Shown here piece after piece: positions 1 through 11,408 of a DNA stretch of 64,000 nt; the first letter of the stretch is position 1, and each line of letters begins with the position of its first letter. The notes under the pieces are model-generated. The model did not search any database. It saw only the letters and a program-made list of their open reading frames with translations, and was not told the origin of the DNA. The DNA lies in the NCBI RefSeq assembly GCF_001641265.1, contig NW_020167551.1, positions 1 through 64,000 on the forward strand. Direction: 5' to 3'. The position numbers and the translations under genes were made by a program. This stretch comes from Pseudogymnoascus destructans (taxonomy: Eukaryota; Ascomycota; Leotiomycetes; Thelebolales; Thelebolaceae).

Positions 1-442
1 GCGTGTCGTCTCCAAATGATTTGCGCCGAGTGCGTTGCGTTCGTCGCAACTTGAAAGAAAAGTGTGACTGTATGGGTCCTGAGCATCCCGACTGGGTGAA
101 GCTCGAACGGGAGGAGGATCGCCTGGATCGCGAAGAGGAAGAAACCCTTTCGAAGTTACTTCGTCTGCGGAAGCAGAAACGCCTCATCCGAACCCGTGGT
201 AAAGATATGCTCCGACGAGGTTTGAAAACCCCCTCGACGAGCTTGATGCGGCAGAGGAGGCCGAACGTGTGGCTGCTGAGAAGCGTGACGCTGTTGAGGC
301 GAGGAACAGGCAGTTAGCGCTGCCTCCTCGTCTGTGACCGGGACCTCCGCTTCCTCCGATCCACTGGCCTACTCCCCTGCATCTTGGGATCAATGGCTGG
401 CGGATGGCGGCGTCGATATTCCTCCAGCAGTTCTTTGCTGAT
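1..442 (+). pseudogene. Antisense Cys-rich/coiled-coil ORF of chromovirus copy 1, frameshifted
   Basis: This is the counterpart of the plus-strand frame at 45700-46266 in copy 2. The cysteine block around 20-50 is altered (one CxxC pair is lost by local rearrangement). The frame is then disturbed by two extra C in the run near 230 and one missing C near 299. The charged helical segment (rich in E, R, K, L) is still recognisable between about 90 and 230. The 5' part lies outside the window. It overlaps the 3' end of pol on the other strand. It is best read as a broken or mis-sequenced copy of the same conserved ORF. Confidence 0.6.
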
Positions 443-3400
443 GTTCCTTGTTGGTTCCCACGAATTATCCGTAGGTTCGTAATTTTCCCATTTTATCAAA
501 AACTCTTCTCGACGTCCTACTAACCTTCTGTCTAGGATCGCTTCGACCTCATATTCGATTATCTCATTCTCGGGTTGGAGTTCGGTGTCGGTCGCAATTG
601 GGGTATTTCCTCTTGCTGGTTCCAGTAGTGAGACATGAAATACCGGGTGTAGTCTAGACTTCCTGGGTAGCTGCAGTCTGTAATTAACTGAGCTGACTTT
701 GTTCAATATTTTGAATGGTCCCAATTTCTTGAAGTCCAACTTTGTGCTTGGTCGTTTCGTTTTGATATGTTTCCGGAGTAGGTATACTTTATCCCCCTCC
801 TTGAAGGCAGGTTCCATACTGCGCTTCTTGTTTGCGTATGCGGCGGATCGTTCATTTAAGAATTGGATGTCCGTCGCAAGTTGTTCGTGGAACGATTTCA
901 GTTGTTCCACCACGATCAGGGCTTGTTCAGCTCGTGATTCATCCGGTCTTGGTTGCCTATATGCTTCTGGCTGGTAGCCATAATTGGCAAAGAACGGTGA
1001 GACTTTCGTTGCTTCTGTCATCGCGCTGTTATATGCAAACTGTGCGATGGGTAAGATCTGAACCCAGTTATCCTGTTGATGATTGACATAGCTTCGCAGG
1101 TACTGTTCAAGGGTCTGATTTAATCTTTCTGTTTGGCCGTCTGTCTGGGGATGAAAAGCTGTTGATAGCTTATGATTTGTTCCCAGTAGCGCCATCAATG
1201 ATTTCCAGAATTTCGAAGTAAAGAGCTTGTCTCTATCTGAGATGATTTCTTCTGGCATCCCATGATCGGCTAATATGACTCGAATGAAGGTATATGCGAG
1301 CGCCTCGGCGTCGCTAGCTTCTAGATATGGTATAAACTTCCCATATTTCGTGAGTCTTTCCGTGATGACGAGGATAGAGTCGTATTCTATTCCTGTTAAC
1401 GGGTCCTTGGAGGGTGGAAGCTTGACGATGAAGTCCAAAGCTATTGATTTCCACGCTCCTTTTGGTACTGGTGTCGACTTGAGTTGTCCGTATGGCAGAT
1501 GCCTATTGGATTTTGACTTGCTGCAAATGTCGCACTCTCTTACCACTGTCTCTACCTGCTTCCTCATACCTGGGAAGTAGTAGTGTCGAGTGATTCGTTC
1601 GAAGGTTCGTGTTACTCCCTGATGACCGTGTGCTGGTAACGAGTGTTGTTCTTGCACCAGCGGGCGTCTCATTTGACTTGGGACATACACTAACCTTTGT
1701 ATCGAATCAATCCTTGTTCGTCGATGGTGAAGTCGCCTTCGACTTTGGACAAGACTCGCTTGGCGCATTCGTCTGTTGCGTAAGCTTTCTTGAGTCTTTC
1801 CTCGAGTTCTGTATCTTCGATGACTGAGATCGTCGCTAGTAACTCGTTGTACTGTATTCCTGCATCTGTTTTCTTCAGAATTGCTCTAGGTCTTTCTTCC
1901 TTTGGGCCGGCGTAGTCGGTCCGTCTGCTGAGAGCGTCTGCTCTTGCATTCTCGGAGCCCTTGCGATAGGTTATCGTGAAGTTGTAGGCTGCGAGGGTTT
2001 CTGCCCAGCGGACTTGTCTGCGGTTTAAAACCTTGGTCGTGGTGAAATATATGAGGTTCTTGTGATCCGTCCATACCTGCACAGGGTAGGTGGATCCCTC
2101 AAGATATACTCGCCACTGCTCAAAGGCAACGACAATAGCCAGTAGCTCCTTGTCGTGGATGTCGTAATTGAGTTCCGCGGGTGACAGTTTCCTAGAGTAG
2201 TACGCGATTGGTTTGAACTTACCGTTCTCGTCTGGTTGATTCAGACATGCTCCAATTGCGAAGTCAGAAGAGTCCGTTTCGAGGATGATCTTCTTTGCAG
2301 GGTCAAATGTAGCAAGGATAGGTGCTTCCGTGAACTTCGTCTAAGTTCCTGGAAAGCAGCCTCTGCCTTGTCCGTCCATTTGAATTCGAGATCCTTTCTG
2401 GTAAGCTCCGTGAGTGGTTGAGCTACCTTGGAATATCCCGAGATGAATCTTCGGTAGAAGTTGGCGAAGCCTAGGAAGGCTTGCACTTCCTTGACCGTGG
2501 TCGGTGTTGGCCATTCCAACACTGCCGTTACTTTTGCTTGGTCCATCTTGATGCCATGCGTTCCAATAATGTAACCCAAGAATTCGACTTGGTTTTTATG
2601 GAACTCGCACTTCTCTGGTTTGAGGAGTAAGCTGTACTCCTTTAGTTTCTTCAGGACGAGTTTGACATGCTTGACATGCTCCTCCTTGGTTGCTGAATAC
2701 ACCAGGACATCGTCTAGGTAGACAATGGTAAAGATGTCTAAGTATTCGTGCAAAGCATCATTCATCAGTCGTTGCATAGATGCGGGTGCGTTTGTTAGCC
2801 CAAAGGGCATGACTTGATACTCGAATAGGCCATAGCGGGTGCGGAATGCTGTTTTCCACTCTTCCCCAGCCTTGATTCGGATCAGGTTGTATGCTCCTCG
2901 CAGATCTAGCTTACTGAAGATCTTTGCTCCTTGAAATCTATCGTGTAGTTCGTTGATTAACGGCAGGGCATACCTGTCCTTGATTGTGATGTTGTTCAAC
3001 GCTCGATAGTCCACACATAACCGTAGGGAGCCGTCTTTCTTTGGTACGAAAAGCACCGGACTTCCTGCTGGTGATGTGGATGGTCTGATGAATCCTTTTG
3101 CTAGGTTATCATCAATGTACTCCTTAAGTACCTTCAGCTCCTTTTTCCGATAGCTGATATATTGGTCCGAACGGTGGACTCTTGTCTTTCTCCAAAGGTA
3201 TCTCGTGATCCCATGGTTGGTGCTTAGGAAGCGCCTCGTTCTTAGGGCCTTCCTGGAATAATCGCTCGTATTCCTTGTACTCCACCGGTATACTCGTCGG
3301 TGAGGATGCCTGGGCTAGGTCATCGAGCTCGGAGGTTGCACATAACTCCTTCCGGCCCTGGGAGGGTTTCTCCCGTTGTCGCGTGTCCGTCCGTTGTTCA

Positions 3401-3811
3401 CACGCGCACTGGCTCATCACAACTTTCTCGTTCCACCAGTCGATCTGGGGGTTGTGTTTTCTTGAGCCATGGCACACCAAGGATGCACGCATGGTTGTCC
3501 ATGTGCACGATGTCAAACTGAATCGTTTCCTTGTGCCCGTGTAGCATGACCATTTCCAATGGGACCGTTTCGTGGGTCACCATTCCTTCATTAGTCGAGA
3601 TGGGCTCTCCATCTACGACCATTAACGGGTATGGTTCGGTTTTCAATTGCGTCTTGAAACCTTGCGTGTCTGCTACTTTCTTTGTCATAAAGTTGCCCGT
3701 CGCTCCTGAGTCAATCATTGCTCGGAGGTGTCGCTGTTGTATCTTAGCGACCACATATAGTTGCATGCTGCCCGTCGTGGCGCATAGCTGGTCTGTACTA
3801 GGCCTCTTCAT
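314..3811 (-). pseudogene. Chromovirus pol polyprotein, copy 1 (frameshifted)
   Basis: Same domain series as the intact pol at 46139-49636: aspartic protease (DSGA), reverse transcriptase (YLDD), RNase H, H2C2 zinc-binding integrase with D-D-E core, and a C-terminal chromodomain. Compared with copy 2 the frame is interrupted by an extra T near 3459, an extra T near 3147, a missing T near 2342 and a missing C near 1691, so four or five separate open segments remain. All four are single-base changes in short runs. Either this copy is dead or these are consensus errors in a repeat. Product if intact: the replication enzymes of an LTR retrotransposon acting in virus-like particles and, for integrase, in the nucleus. 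Confidence 0.88.
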
Positions 3812-3843
3812 GTCGCTCGCCGGTGGCCTACCGTCGAGGACTC

Positions 3844-5780
3844 CTAGTTTTTTGACTCGTCCGAGGAAGGATAGTATTCATCCGCTTCCAATGGTGGTCC
3901 TTGGGGAGATCGTTTCCCTCGCTCTTCTGCTTCGTCTAGCAGATGTGGGTATTTCTTGTATACCTGTTCGCTTTTGATAGGCAAGTCTCCTTCAGACTGG
4001 CTTCGCCTGAGGGCGTGAACTTGCTCTGCGTCTCTGAAGTGTATCCTGGGCGAGGATCGGGGAAACAACTGATTCTGGTGTTTCTTTTTCCAGTGGAGCT
4101 TGCAATCATCTTCGCTGCAATACTCCCAGTAGACATACGCGTGCCAGGGATGATCAGTCTCTGTTGCGTCTGTCGTTGATAGTTCCCGCTGTCCTCTCAC
4201 CCATGCACTATCTTCCCTCGGAGGCGTGGAGAACGTGTCTAGTTGCTCCATGGCTCTCCTTTCGATGCGTGGAGTGGGTCTCGCATTTTCCCGTCGGAGC
4301 ATATCTCTGGCTTTCTCGTCGTACTTCTTCAGGGCTCTCCTGCGGTCCTGGTAGTAAAGTTTGACGCTTTTCATATACTTCAGTTTAGCCATATGCTCGA
4401 CATCCTTCTCCAGTTCTTCCGCTTCTTGGGCTTCCAACTTAGCTACGTCTTGGGACGTGCCAAGCAGCCTGCGGGTATTCGTTAGTTGGTCGTAGTATCT
4501 CCAGAGGTCATCCTTGCAGTCGTCCACCTTGCATTTTAACGGAAGTCCCTGTAACAGGTTCCCGTAGAGGTCTTTAAGCATGGGGATTCTCCTCTGGCCA
4601 TTGGGCTTGTCTCGTTCGGCCCTAATCTTCGCGTGGGTGTGTTTTGCCATGCGTCTTACTACGTTCTTGCACCGTGGACTCATTGGTTCCGTAGGTGCGA
4701 GTTCATCGAAGGTCTCCTGTTCCGAGACGGTGAACGATTCCGCCTCCGACCCTTCATCTGAGCTCTCGTCTTCTGGGGTGCTTTCGCCGTTTATTCCCCA
4801 GTCCTGTTTGCTCACAAACGTTGCGTTCAACTGTCCTGTCCAGGTGGCATTGAGTTGTTTGCCGACTTTGCGTCCGCCGTTCCCTTTCTTTGGCTGTCTG
4901 CAGTCTCGGGCCATGTGGCCTGGCTTGTCGCAGTTAAAACAGAGTCGTTCTTGAATTGTCTGTCTTTCTTAGGGTCACGGGGTCGTCCAGGTTTGAACGT
5001 GGCATCGAGTTCCATTGGGTCCGACCAACGGTTTGTCTCGCGGGTGTTGATCCCGTCGTCTGCCCTCGTTTCCCCGGTAGGGGTAACTTTCTTGGGCTTG
5101 TCATAGGTCCGACGTTCCTTCTGGAATTCGTATAGTCGATTGTCGATTCGGACCGTATGTTCGATTAGCGCTACCATGTCCGTTGGTTGTTGTTCCAAAC
5201 GGGCAAGTTCCATACGTATATGGCTCTTCAGCCCACGTCGGTAGTGGCTGATGAGTGCGCTGGCGTCCCATCCTGTCTGATTGCCGTATCTCTGGAATTC
5301 TGTGGAGTATGTGAGGGCGCTGCCAGTCTGCTTAAGTGCAAACAGATGGTCTTCCGCGGTCTTAATCTCATCGATGTCTCCGAACATGCGTCGGATTTCC
5401 TTACAGAATCCATTCCAGCTGCCAAACATAGTCTGCGTAGTTGTCATGCTTCCATTGGTACTTTCATATTTGAAATAGTCCTTGAGGAATGGTTCGATCC
5501 ATCGCAGGGCTTCCCCCCTAAGGTAGGATGCAGTCCACAGGGCATAGCTCTCCTGGGTGGGAAACTTCTCATCATTGAAGTGCTGGTACAGTTCGACCTG
5601 TAGCAAAAACACCTCAAGTTCCTTTCGGTTGCCGGAGTAAGTGTCGGGCAACTTGACGCGTAGAGTTTCCTTGAGTTCGTTGACGGTGGGTGCATCGGGC
5701 ATCTCTTCATTCTCAGGCTTAGACCTCTGAGACGAAGTTGGCGTGGTGGGGGTTTTCCCCTTCGAACTGACGACAGACAT
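3844..5780 (-). pseudogene. Chromovirus gag, copy 1 (frameshifted)
   Basis: Begins MSVVSSKG like copy 2 and contains the same capsid-like region, then a CCHC knuckle region and an acidic/basic tail. Frame changes relative to copy 2: one T missing near 5090, one extra T near 5031 (which restores frame) and one C missing near 4951 (which breaks it again just before the CCHC knuckle). The remaining 3' part stays open to the normal stop, and the A AAA AAC frameshift heptamer before that stop is preserved at 3847-3853 (minus strand). A Gag of this type would form the particle and bind RNA. Confidence 0.88.
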
Positions 5781-5826
5781 GTTGCTTTGTGTGTAAGCCG
5801 GTACCTCGTAGAAGTGGTGCTCAAAG

Positions 5827-6301
5827 TGTAACGCTGACTTCTAAACGATAGAAGACACAGAGGTTCTCTTGCGTAAAGGTTTACTTATCAGAGGAGGCAG
5901 GGGATCAGACACAAAGGCTTCAAGTAACACGTTACTAGTATATAACAAATACTGTATTGAGTTGAGCACGAAGCTCCTATCTAAGGAAATACTATCTACT
6001 TATATAGTGGCGTCGTGCCTAGTGGACTCTTGGGAACTCACTCGAGTCCTCAGAGTCCTGGACTCTTAGGACTCTTCTCATCATCCTGCGAGTCCATCAC
6101 GTGCCTAGTGGACTCCTGGGAACTCACTCGAGTCCTCGGAGTCCTGGACTCTTAGGACTCTTCTCATCCTCCTGCGAGTCCGTCACGTGATACTTTCGGA
6201 ACTACTATTCCCCGCTGCCCCTCCAGGTACCAGGGCCGGTCTCATGCGACCTCCCTCCTTCCTGTCCTGTAGTTGGCCAGCCTTCTTGTTCCGTCGTAAC
6301 A
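5827..6301 (-). repeat. 5' LTR of chromovirus copy 1 (475 bp, two 86-bp U3 units)
   Basis: Bounded by TG...CA and matching the LTRs at 45129-45603 and 51653-52041. Read on the minus strand, U3 holds two tandem 86-bp units (plus coordinates 6101-6186 and 6015-6100), each with repeated GGACTC/GAGTCC motifs and a CACGTG, followed by a TATATAAG box (5999-6006). The right-hand flank is TATGT. Confidence 0.93.
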
Positions 6302-6839
6302 TATGTCTGTAAGGACAGTTCGAACTGAGGCTGACCTTCAAGTCTGCAGAAGTATCCGAAGTATAATGTGAAGACTTCGATACTCGAAGCAGTAGGACAA
6401 GGTATAGTAGTTCAGGCTCCAAAGCATATACTTTATACCATAGAGGTCAAGTGGTGAGACTAACAGGTTGGCTAAGTGGTTCGACTCGAAGTAAGGGGAT
6501 GCAAAGTAAGTCGAAGCAGGATGATTTGCAAGAAGGCCAAGTAGTATATAATTTGCTAACTAAAGATCAATAAGAGACATGAGCAATAAGTGCTTATATA
6601 ACAGTAAAAATCCCTAGTGCCAAATAAGCGAAGGCACTAATTAACCGAACCCTAGCTAAGCGCGCCCTAGTGAAGCGAGCCAATATACAAGAGAGCCTAA
6701 GCCAGTAGTCAACATTTGGGCTGATCTAGGTCAGCAAGTGAAGCGAAGTGAGCGAAGTGAGTGAAGCAGGTGAAGTGAATGACATAGTGAAATAAGTACT
6801 AGAGACTAAAGTGAATCGAAGGGTCATGGCACAAATATT
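6302..6839. other. Non-coding, repeat-derived DNA
   Basis: No open frame of note. Around 6725-6780 there is an irregular run of GAAGTGA/GAAGCGA-type words. It lies between the young LTR and an old gypsy remnant and may contain that remnant's own LTR, but no border is visible. Confidence 0.4.
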
Positions 6840-7490
6840 GAAGGAGTGTCATGACAATGTCCTAGGTTGGTTTTAATTCTTGTAGATATGGCAATTCCTT
6901 ACATATTAAGTGATAGTCTTGTCCATCTGAGGCTAGTAGTACTGTCTCTTAATGATGCGAATCATCTTCCTAATTCTAGGGTGTCATTACTAGCTGGTCA
7001 TGAACCTTATAGAGGAGTTTAACTTAGACGTCTTCTAGGATCCAAACTTGATTTTGGTAGAGTAGGAGTCCATCTTCATAATGTGCTAAGGCTATACTTA
7101 GACTATCTCACTTGTTGTTCTATAGTCTTTGGATCGTATCCTTGCATAGTTCATCTTGAAGCTACATAGCTCGGATCATGTCGTGGATGCTCTGATCTTG
7201 TAGTAGGATTAGTGCAAGTTGAGCATCTTGTGCCTACTCTCGACTTTTGAGTTCTAGCTGCTGTATAAGATCTAGGTGTAGTTTTTCCATTAGTAGCATC
7301 ATTTAAAGCTGCTGCTTCTGTCGGTCATCCTCTTCATTTCCTTCTAGCCGATCCCCTAGCCTTTGGGTAAGAGCATCTGCTTTCCCATTCTGCTTGCTAA
7401 CAATAGCAAGCATCATAGACTTCGTTGTATGGGTCACATCATCAATCTCATAGCTCAAGCCTTCCTTTTTAGTGATACTAAGCACAGCGT
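6840..7490 (-). pseudogene. Decayed gypsy pol fragment (RNase H end to integrase zinc domain)
   Basis: On the minus strand, 7485-7303 reads as the end of an RNase H/linker region (NGKADAL...RxGDR motif typical of fungal gypsy pol). Further on come the words VWILEDV and LLYKVHDQ, then the integrase zinc-binding segment with KMIRIIKRQYY, PQM and YVRNCHI. Several stops replace expected Trp or Gln codons (TAG for TGG, TAA for CAA), with small frame changes. The sequence is clearly different from the young chromovirus, so it is a second, older gypsy family. AT-rich composition and W/Q-to-stop changes fit repeat-induced point mutation, though the fragment is too short to prove it. Confidence 0.65.
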
Positions 7491-7499
7491 TTCACCTAA

Positions 7500-8524
7500 T
7501 TCAACACCACTTGAACTAGCCAATTAGCGCACAAATGGGGCTCTTAGAAAGCTTCACAACATTGTTGTTTTTGTATAATGGTCGCTATAACGAATTGCTG
7601 AATTTAGGGAGTATAGCTAAGGCAAAAGGCTTAAACAGGACAATTCAACTTGTTAGAACTCATGGTCTTATATGATTGGCTGCACTCTATGGCCTGGTGT
7701 TTAGCCTGTATTTCAGATGTTTTGCTTAGAACACAAGGACGAGCTTTAGGATGATACTTTAACTACTAATGAGTGGTCTTGTCTTAAAGAAGTATTTAGG
7801 ATTCTCAAGATCCTAGAACAAACTACACTTGATGTAGAAGGTCCGTTTGGCTCTCTTAGCAAGGTGGTTATAACCATGGATTTTTTGCTTAAGCTTTTCA
7901 AAGACATTACAGAGTCAAAAATGAAAATCAAATATTCAGATGTAATTAAATCTATGGCTAATAATGCATAGAATAAGCTCAACAAGTACTACAATATAAC
8001 AGAGGCAAGTGAGGCTTATATTGCTTCAATTGTTCTTAATCCTTAGATCAAATGGGTGTACTTTACAAAGCAATGGCCTAATTGGGTTAATCAAGCTAAA
8101 AAGGACATGTTAGCCTTCTAGAAGACTTATTACAGTACTTCAAACATTTTTGAGGATCTTTTAGAGCCTCAAAGGGTCTATGAAGGTGGCTAGTCAGAGG
8201 TCTCAAAATTCCGGCAGCAGAACAACCCTTAGGATGAAGAATGTGAGGAGTATGAGATGTATTGCTTGACTCCTCGACTTAGCCAGAAGAGTAAACAGCG
8301 GCCAATTGATTGGTGGAAAGAGGCCTCACAACAAGAGGCATATCCCAATTTGTCTCGTTAGGCAATCGATGTTTTGACAATACTAGCAATGAGCGATGAG
8401 CCTAAGAGGCTGTTTTCAAGAGCCTCAAATACAATCAATGAGGACCGAGCGCAGCTATTTTCCAGACACAGTACAAGCGCTCGAGTGTATCAAGTCCTGG
8501 ACGCTTTAGAAAATTGGATGTGAC
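7500..8524 (+). pseudogene. hAT transposase remnant with RIP-like stops
   Basis: From 7741 a single frame runs to the TGA at 8522-8524, interrupted by seven TAG codons and no other stop. The C-terminal part is a typical hAT dimerisation domain: DWWKEA, YPNLSR, AIDVLTILAMS, EPKRLFS, NEDRAQL, ending LENWM. Upstream, TMDFLLKLF and SIVLNP are also typical. Each TAG sits where a CAG (Gln) codon is plausible, i.e. CpA changed to TpA, the hallmark of RIP. The N-terminal half (BED finger and first catalytic part) is absent or unreadable before about 7700. It differs from the hAT at 27-29.6 kb. No terminal inverted repeats were recognised. Confidence 0.8.
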
Positions 8525-9438
8525 GATAGGATTTAATTGAAGGCTGTGTAAGCTGTTTGCGCTGAGTTTGACTCTCGAGCCTCTGTTCCCTAGCTAGAAG
8601 TTGGTTCTGCAACGACCTGTTGACCATGGAATCATCGAAGCCATGCTCTTGAGTGCTTTGCAACTGTCTCTGAAATGTAAACATGATGACTTGGGCTATT
8701 TTAGAATAAATGGAATAAATTAAATCTCAGAATAAAGGGGTGTTGGAGGTGAGTAGTCAATGAACCAAGGTCGGGAGGTTTTGGGCGAGTAGTCGATCAA
8801 CCTATGGACAATCAACCTCTAGACACCCGATTTATCGTTTCCGGGATTTGGAAAGTCGACTTCCAACATTGGAAAACAGAGGACTTTATACGATAATTGT
8901 AATTTTTACTACAGTATTTGTCTGCCTTGAAAAGCGCTAGCTCGTACATCTTCCCGTTTTGCGATGGCCGTGTACGTTTGGCCGTTTCGTGTGGTGGTGG
9001 TGTCGGATAAAAGCAGCATTGGCCTCGGAACCGTTCACGCGATGCAGCAATTGGTTATCAAGTTCTCAAAGTAGTTGCATTCAGCGACCATCTCCGGCAG
9101 AGATGCCCAATTCTCTTGACTCTATGGTCGTATGTGGGAGTTATTTTGGGGGGGGGGGATTATATGGTGGTGTGCTTGACTGACGGGGGAGGGATTTGAG
9201 AGCCAATGCTTCTCCTTCTATAGTACTATAAACCTCCTTACAAACCAACCCCTCTGTTTACTTACAACCGTATAATGCCCTCGCGATCCCAGCCGCTTAC
9301 CACCACATAAAGTCCCTCCTGCCCCCTGCCCCTTGCCACCCCCCAACCTTCTTCCCTCACCCACCCCTAAACACTCCCCCGCTTCGCAACAATCTGTCTC
9401 AACCTCGCCAGCCCAAACATCGAAGGGAAGATATAATC
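8525..9438. other. Intergenic, no gene seen; contains a 35-bp dispersed repeat
   Basis: Short open frames here lack family features. Bases 9102-9136 recur inverted at 40709-40743 with 33 of 35 matches. A G-run lies near 9150. The stretch is AT-rich up to about 8900 and then changes to the C-rich composition of the gene block. Confidence 0.5.
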
Positions 9439-10661
9439 CTACTCATCATCAGCACATATCATCGGGAAAGTCGTCCTCATGCTACTCACCCAAACACTCC
9501 TCGGCGCGAATCGGTCCAAGAACCAGATTATCCACGAGCGATTGCCCTGCCATACCCAGTTCGGGGGGTTGGTCTTTAGGACCTCGTGAACGACGCTGGC
9601 GGAGTAGGCGGAGGTGGGCATTGCGCCCTCTGCTGGTTGTTAGCTTCCTATATCAACCCCCGTCTCCCACTCCCCCTACCCCCTTCCCCGGCAGCCCCAA
9701 GAATCCAGAAAAACAACCAAAAGGACAACAGAGAAACCTAACTCACCCTGCGAATGCTTAACCCTCCTCAAATACTCCGCATTAATAGGCAAATACAAAC
9801 TATCCTCCCCCAACGTCCTATCCGTCCTCGCGATCCTACTCTGCACACCCCCCGTCACCACGAGGATCACCCTGACACCGAACGGGGCAAGTTCTAGACG
9901 AAGGGTGTTGGAGTAGGCTTGGAGCGCGCCTTTGGTGGCGTTGTAGACGGCGCCGAAGACGTAGGGGGTTACGGCGGTGATGGAGCCGATGTTGACGATT
10001 TTACCCTTTGCGAGGATGAGGAGGGGGGAGAGCTCGCGGATGATGGAGATTACGGAGAAGATGTTGGTTTCGAAGGTTGAGTGGATGTCTTCATCTGAGA
10101 CTTCGATGGCGGGGACGGTGCAGTCTGGTAGAATGGTAAGTAAAGGGTCCCCCGTAAGGAAAGTCACCGAGATTTGGGAATCGTCATATATCCCCCCTAA
10201 CCCCCCGGGCGCCCTCTGGCGTAGACGAATAAATGAAAATACAACTTACTCTTTCCCCTATATTCACAAATCATGAATTAGCCCCAGACCACGCACGTGA
10301 GGGGTATAGCGGGAGGGGGTAAACTCACGCATTATTAACCAGCACATCCAAGCTCCCCCCCGCAACCCTCTCCAGCTCCTCCCTAATCCTCACCCGATCC
10401 GCCTGGGACGTGACATCAAAAGAGAACGTCTCAATCCCCAGATCCTCCAAATCCATTAACGCAACTTTATCCCGCGCTGTGGCGAAGACGCGGAGGCCTG
10501 GGTGTGTATACACATATTAGCAGCTGGCGGTGACAGTGACGTGACGCCAAATGTTGTACCCAGGGTCGCATACCAGCATTATGAAAGTCCATAGCAAGAG
10601 CATGTCCAATCCCCCCCGGGGCACATCCCGTAATCAACACTGTTTTGCGAGCATCCGCCAT
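9439..10661 (-). CDS. AYR1: AYR1-like short-chain dehydrogenase/reductase (5 exons, one of 8 nt)
   Basis: A classical SDR resembling NADPH-dependent 1-acyldihydroxyacetone-phosphate reductase, a lipid-droplet/ER enzyme of phosphatidate synthesis. Exons on the minus strand: 10661-10574, 10497-10329, 10257-10250, 10124-9747, 9629-9439 (277 residues). Visible motifs are TGCAPGGIG (cofactor loop), VNNAG, the catalytic series NIGS then YNATK, and a hydrophobic tail containing WIIWFLDRF. Without the 8-nt exon the NNAG turn and the following exon cannot be joined in frame; with it the junction reads NNAGKNCTVPAI, as expected for the family. All splice sites are GT/AG (GTATGC, GTGAGT, GTAAGT, GTGAGT donors). 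Start chosen at MADARKTV because the Rossmann strand follows directly. Substrate is inferred; other AYR1-like fungal SDRs reduce different carbonyls. Confidence 0.85.
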
Positions 10662-11408
10662 TTTCTTTTCCGTTTCAACAATTATAGTAGAGTTAAGGTA
10701 AAAAGAAAGATAGTCTGGTTTTGATACGCGCCATGGGCTGGAATTAAATGGCCTCAAAAGTTGCCGAGGCGGCGGTCGGCGTTGTCACGAGGGGAGGACG
10801 CTAGTTAGCGCCGATTCTAATACGATTTCGAATTTACGGCGCGGTACGAGATGATAAACAGTGTCTTACTCAGCACACTTCCAACGCGAAAAAATAAAAA
10901 ATAAAAAATACGAACACAGCACAGTAAAAGCATCTCCTCTCTATGTAAATCTAACAATACACTTCCCCACCCCCACCAAAAAGCCAGCTAGCCAAGCCAG
11001 TAAGCCGCATAGCATAGCGTAGCAATTAACTCTAATCACACCCCAGCTCCCATCCTCAACCATAGCCATGCCACAAAACAGCTTCAGCGACCAAGAACAA
11101 ATACAACCCCTTTTTCCACCCACCATCCCGTCCTATTATGCCACCCGCCCCCTTACTGGGCCAAAAAACTCCAAAAAAGTCAACTCCCCCCATCCCCAAA
11201 TTTAAACTCAAAAACAAGCCAACCCAGCCAGTCCAGCCCAGCCCAGCGACGACAAAGGAAACCAGGGCTGGGAAAGCAGATGTGTCCCCTGGCCCATAAT
11301 TACACGTCCTCAGCATACACACCGCACCCCGCACCCATCAAGCCATCTAGACACTGTCGAGAGAGAGTCGGCGATGCAGAGAGAGGGACGGACCCCAAAA
11401 AGAGAGCC
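10662..11408. other. Intergenic between AYR1-like start and KDM5 stop
   Basis: Promoter side of the AYR1-like gene and 3' side of KDM5. AT-rich around 10890, C-rich and repetitive elsewhere. No gene recognised. Confidence 0.6.

Larger units (their letters stand above)
1..6301 (-). mobile_element. Ty3/Gypsy chromovirus, copy 1 (3' LTR end outside window)
   Basis: The sequence is almost identical to the complete element at 45129-52041, read on the minus strand: 5' LTR at the right (5827-6301), gag, pol, then the start of the 3' non-coding region. By comparison with copy 2, about 700 bp including the 3' LTR lie beyond base 1. Base substitutions between the copies are few (roughly 20 seen over 5.8 kb, mostly transitions in both directions). 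The reading frames are broken by about nine small indels, nearly all in homopolymer runs. A target-site duplication cannot be tested because the left end is missing. Confidence 0.93.
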
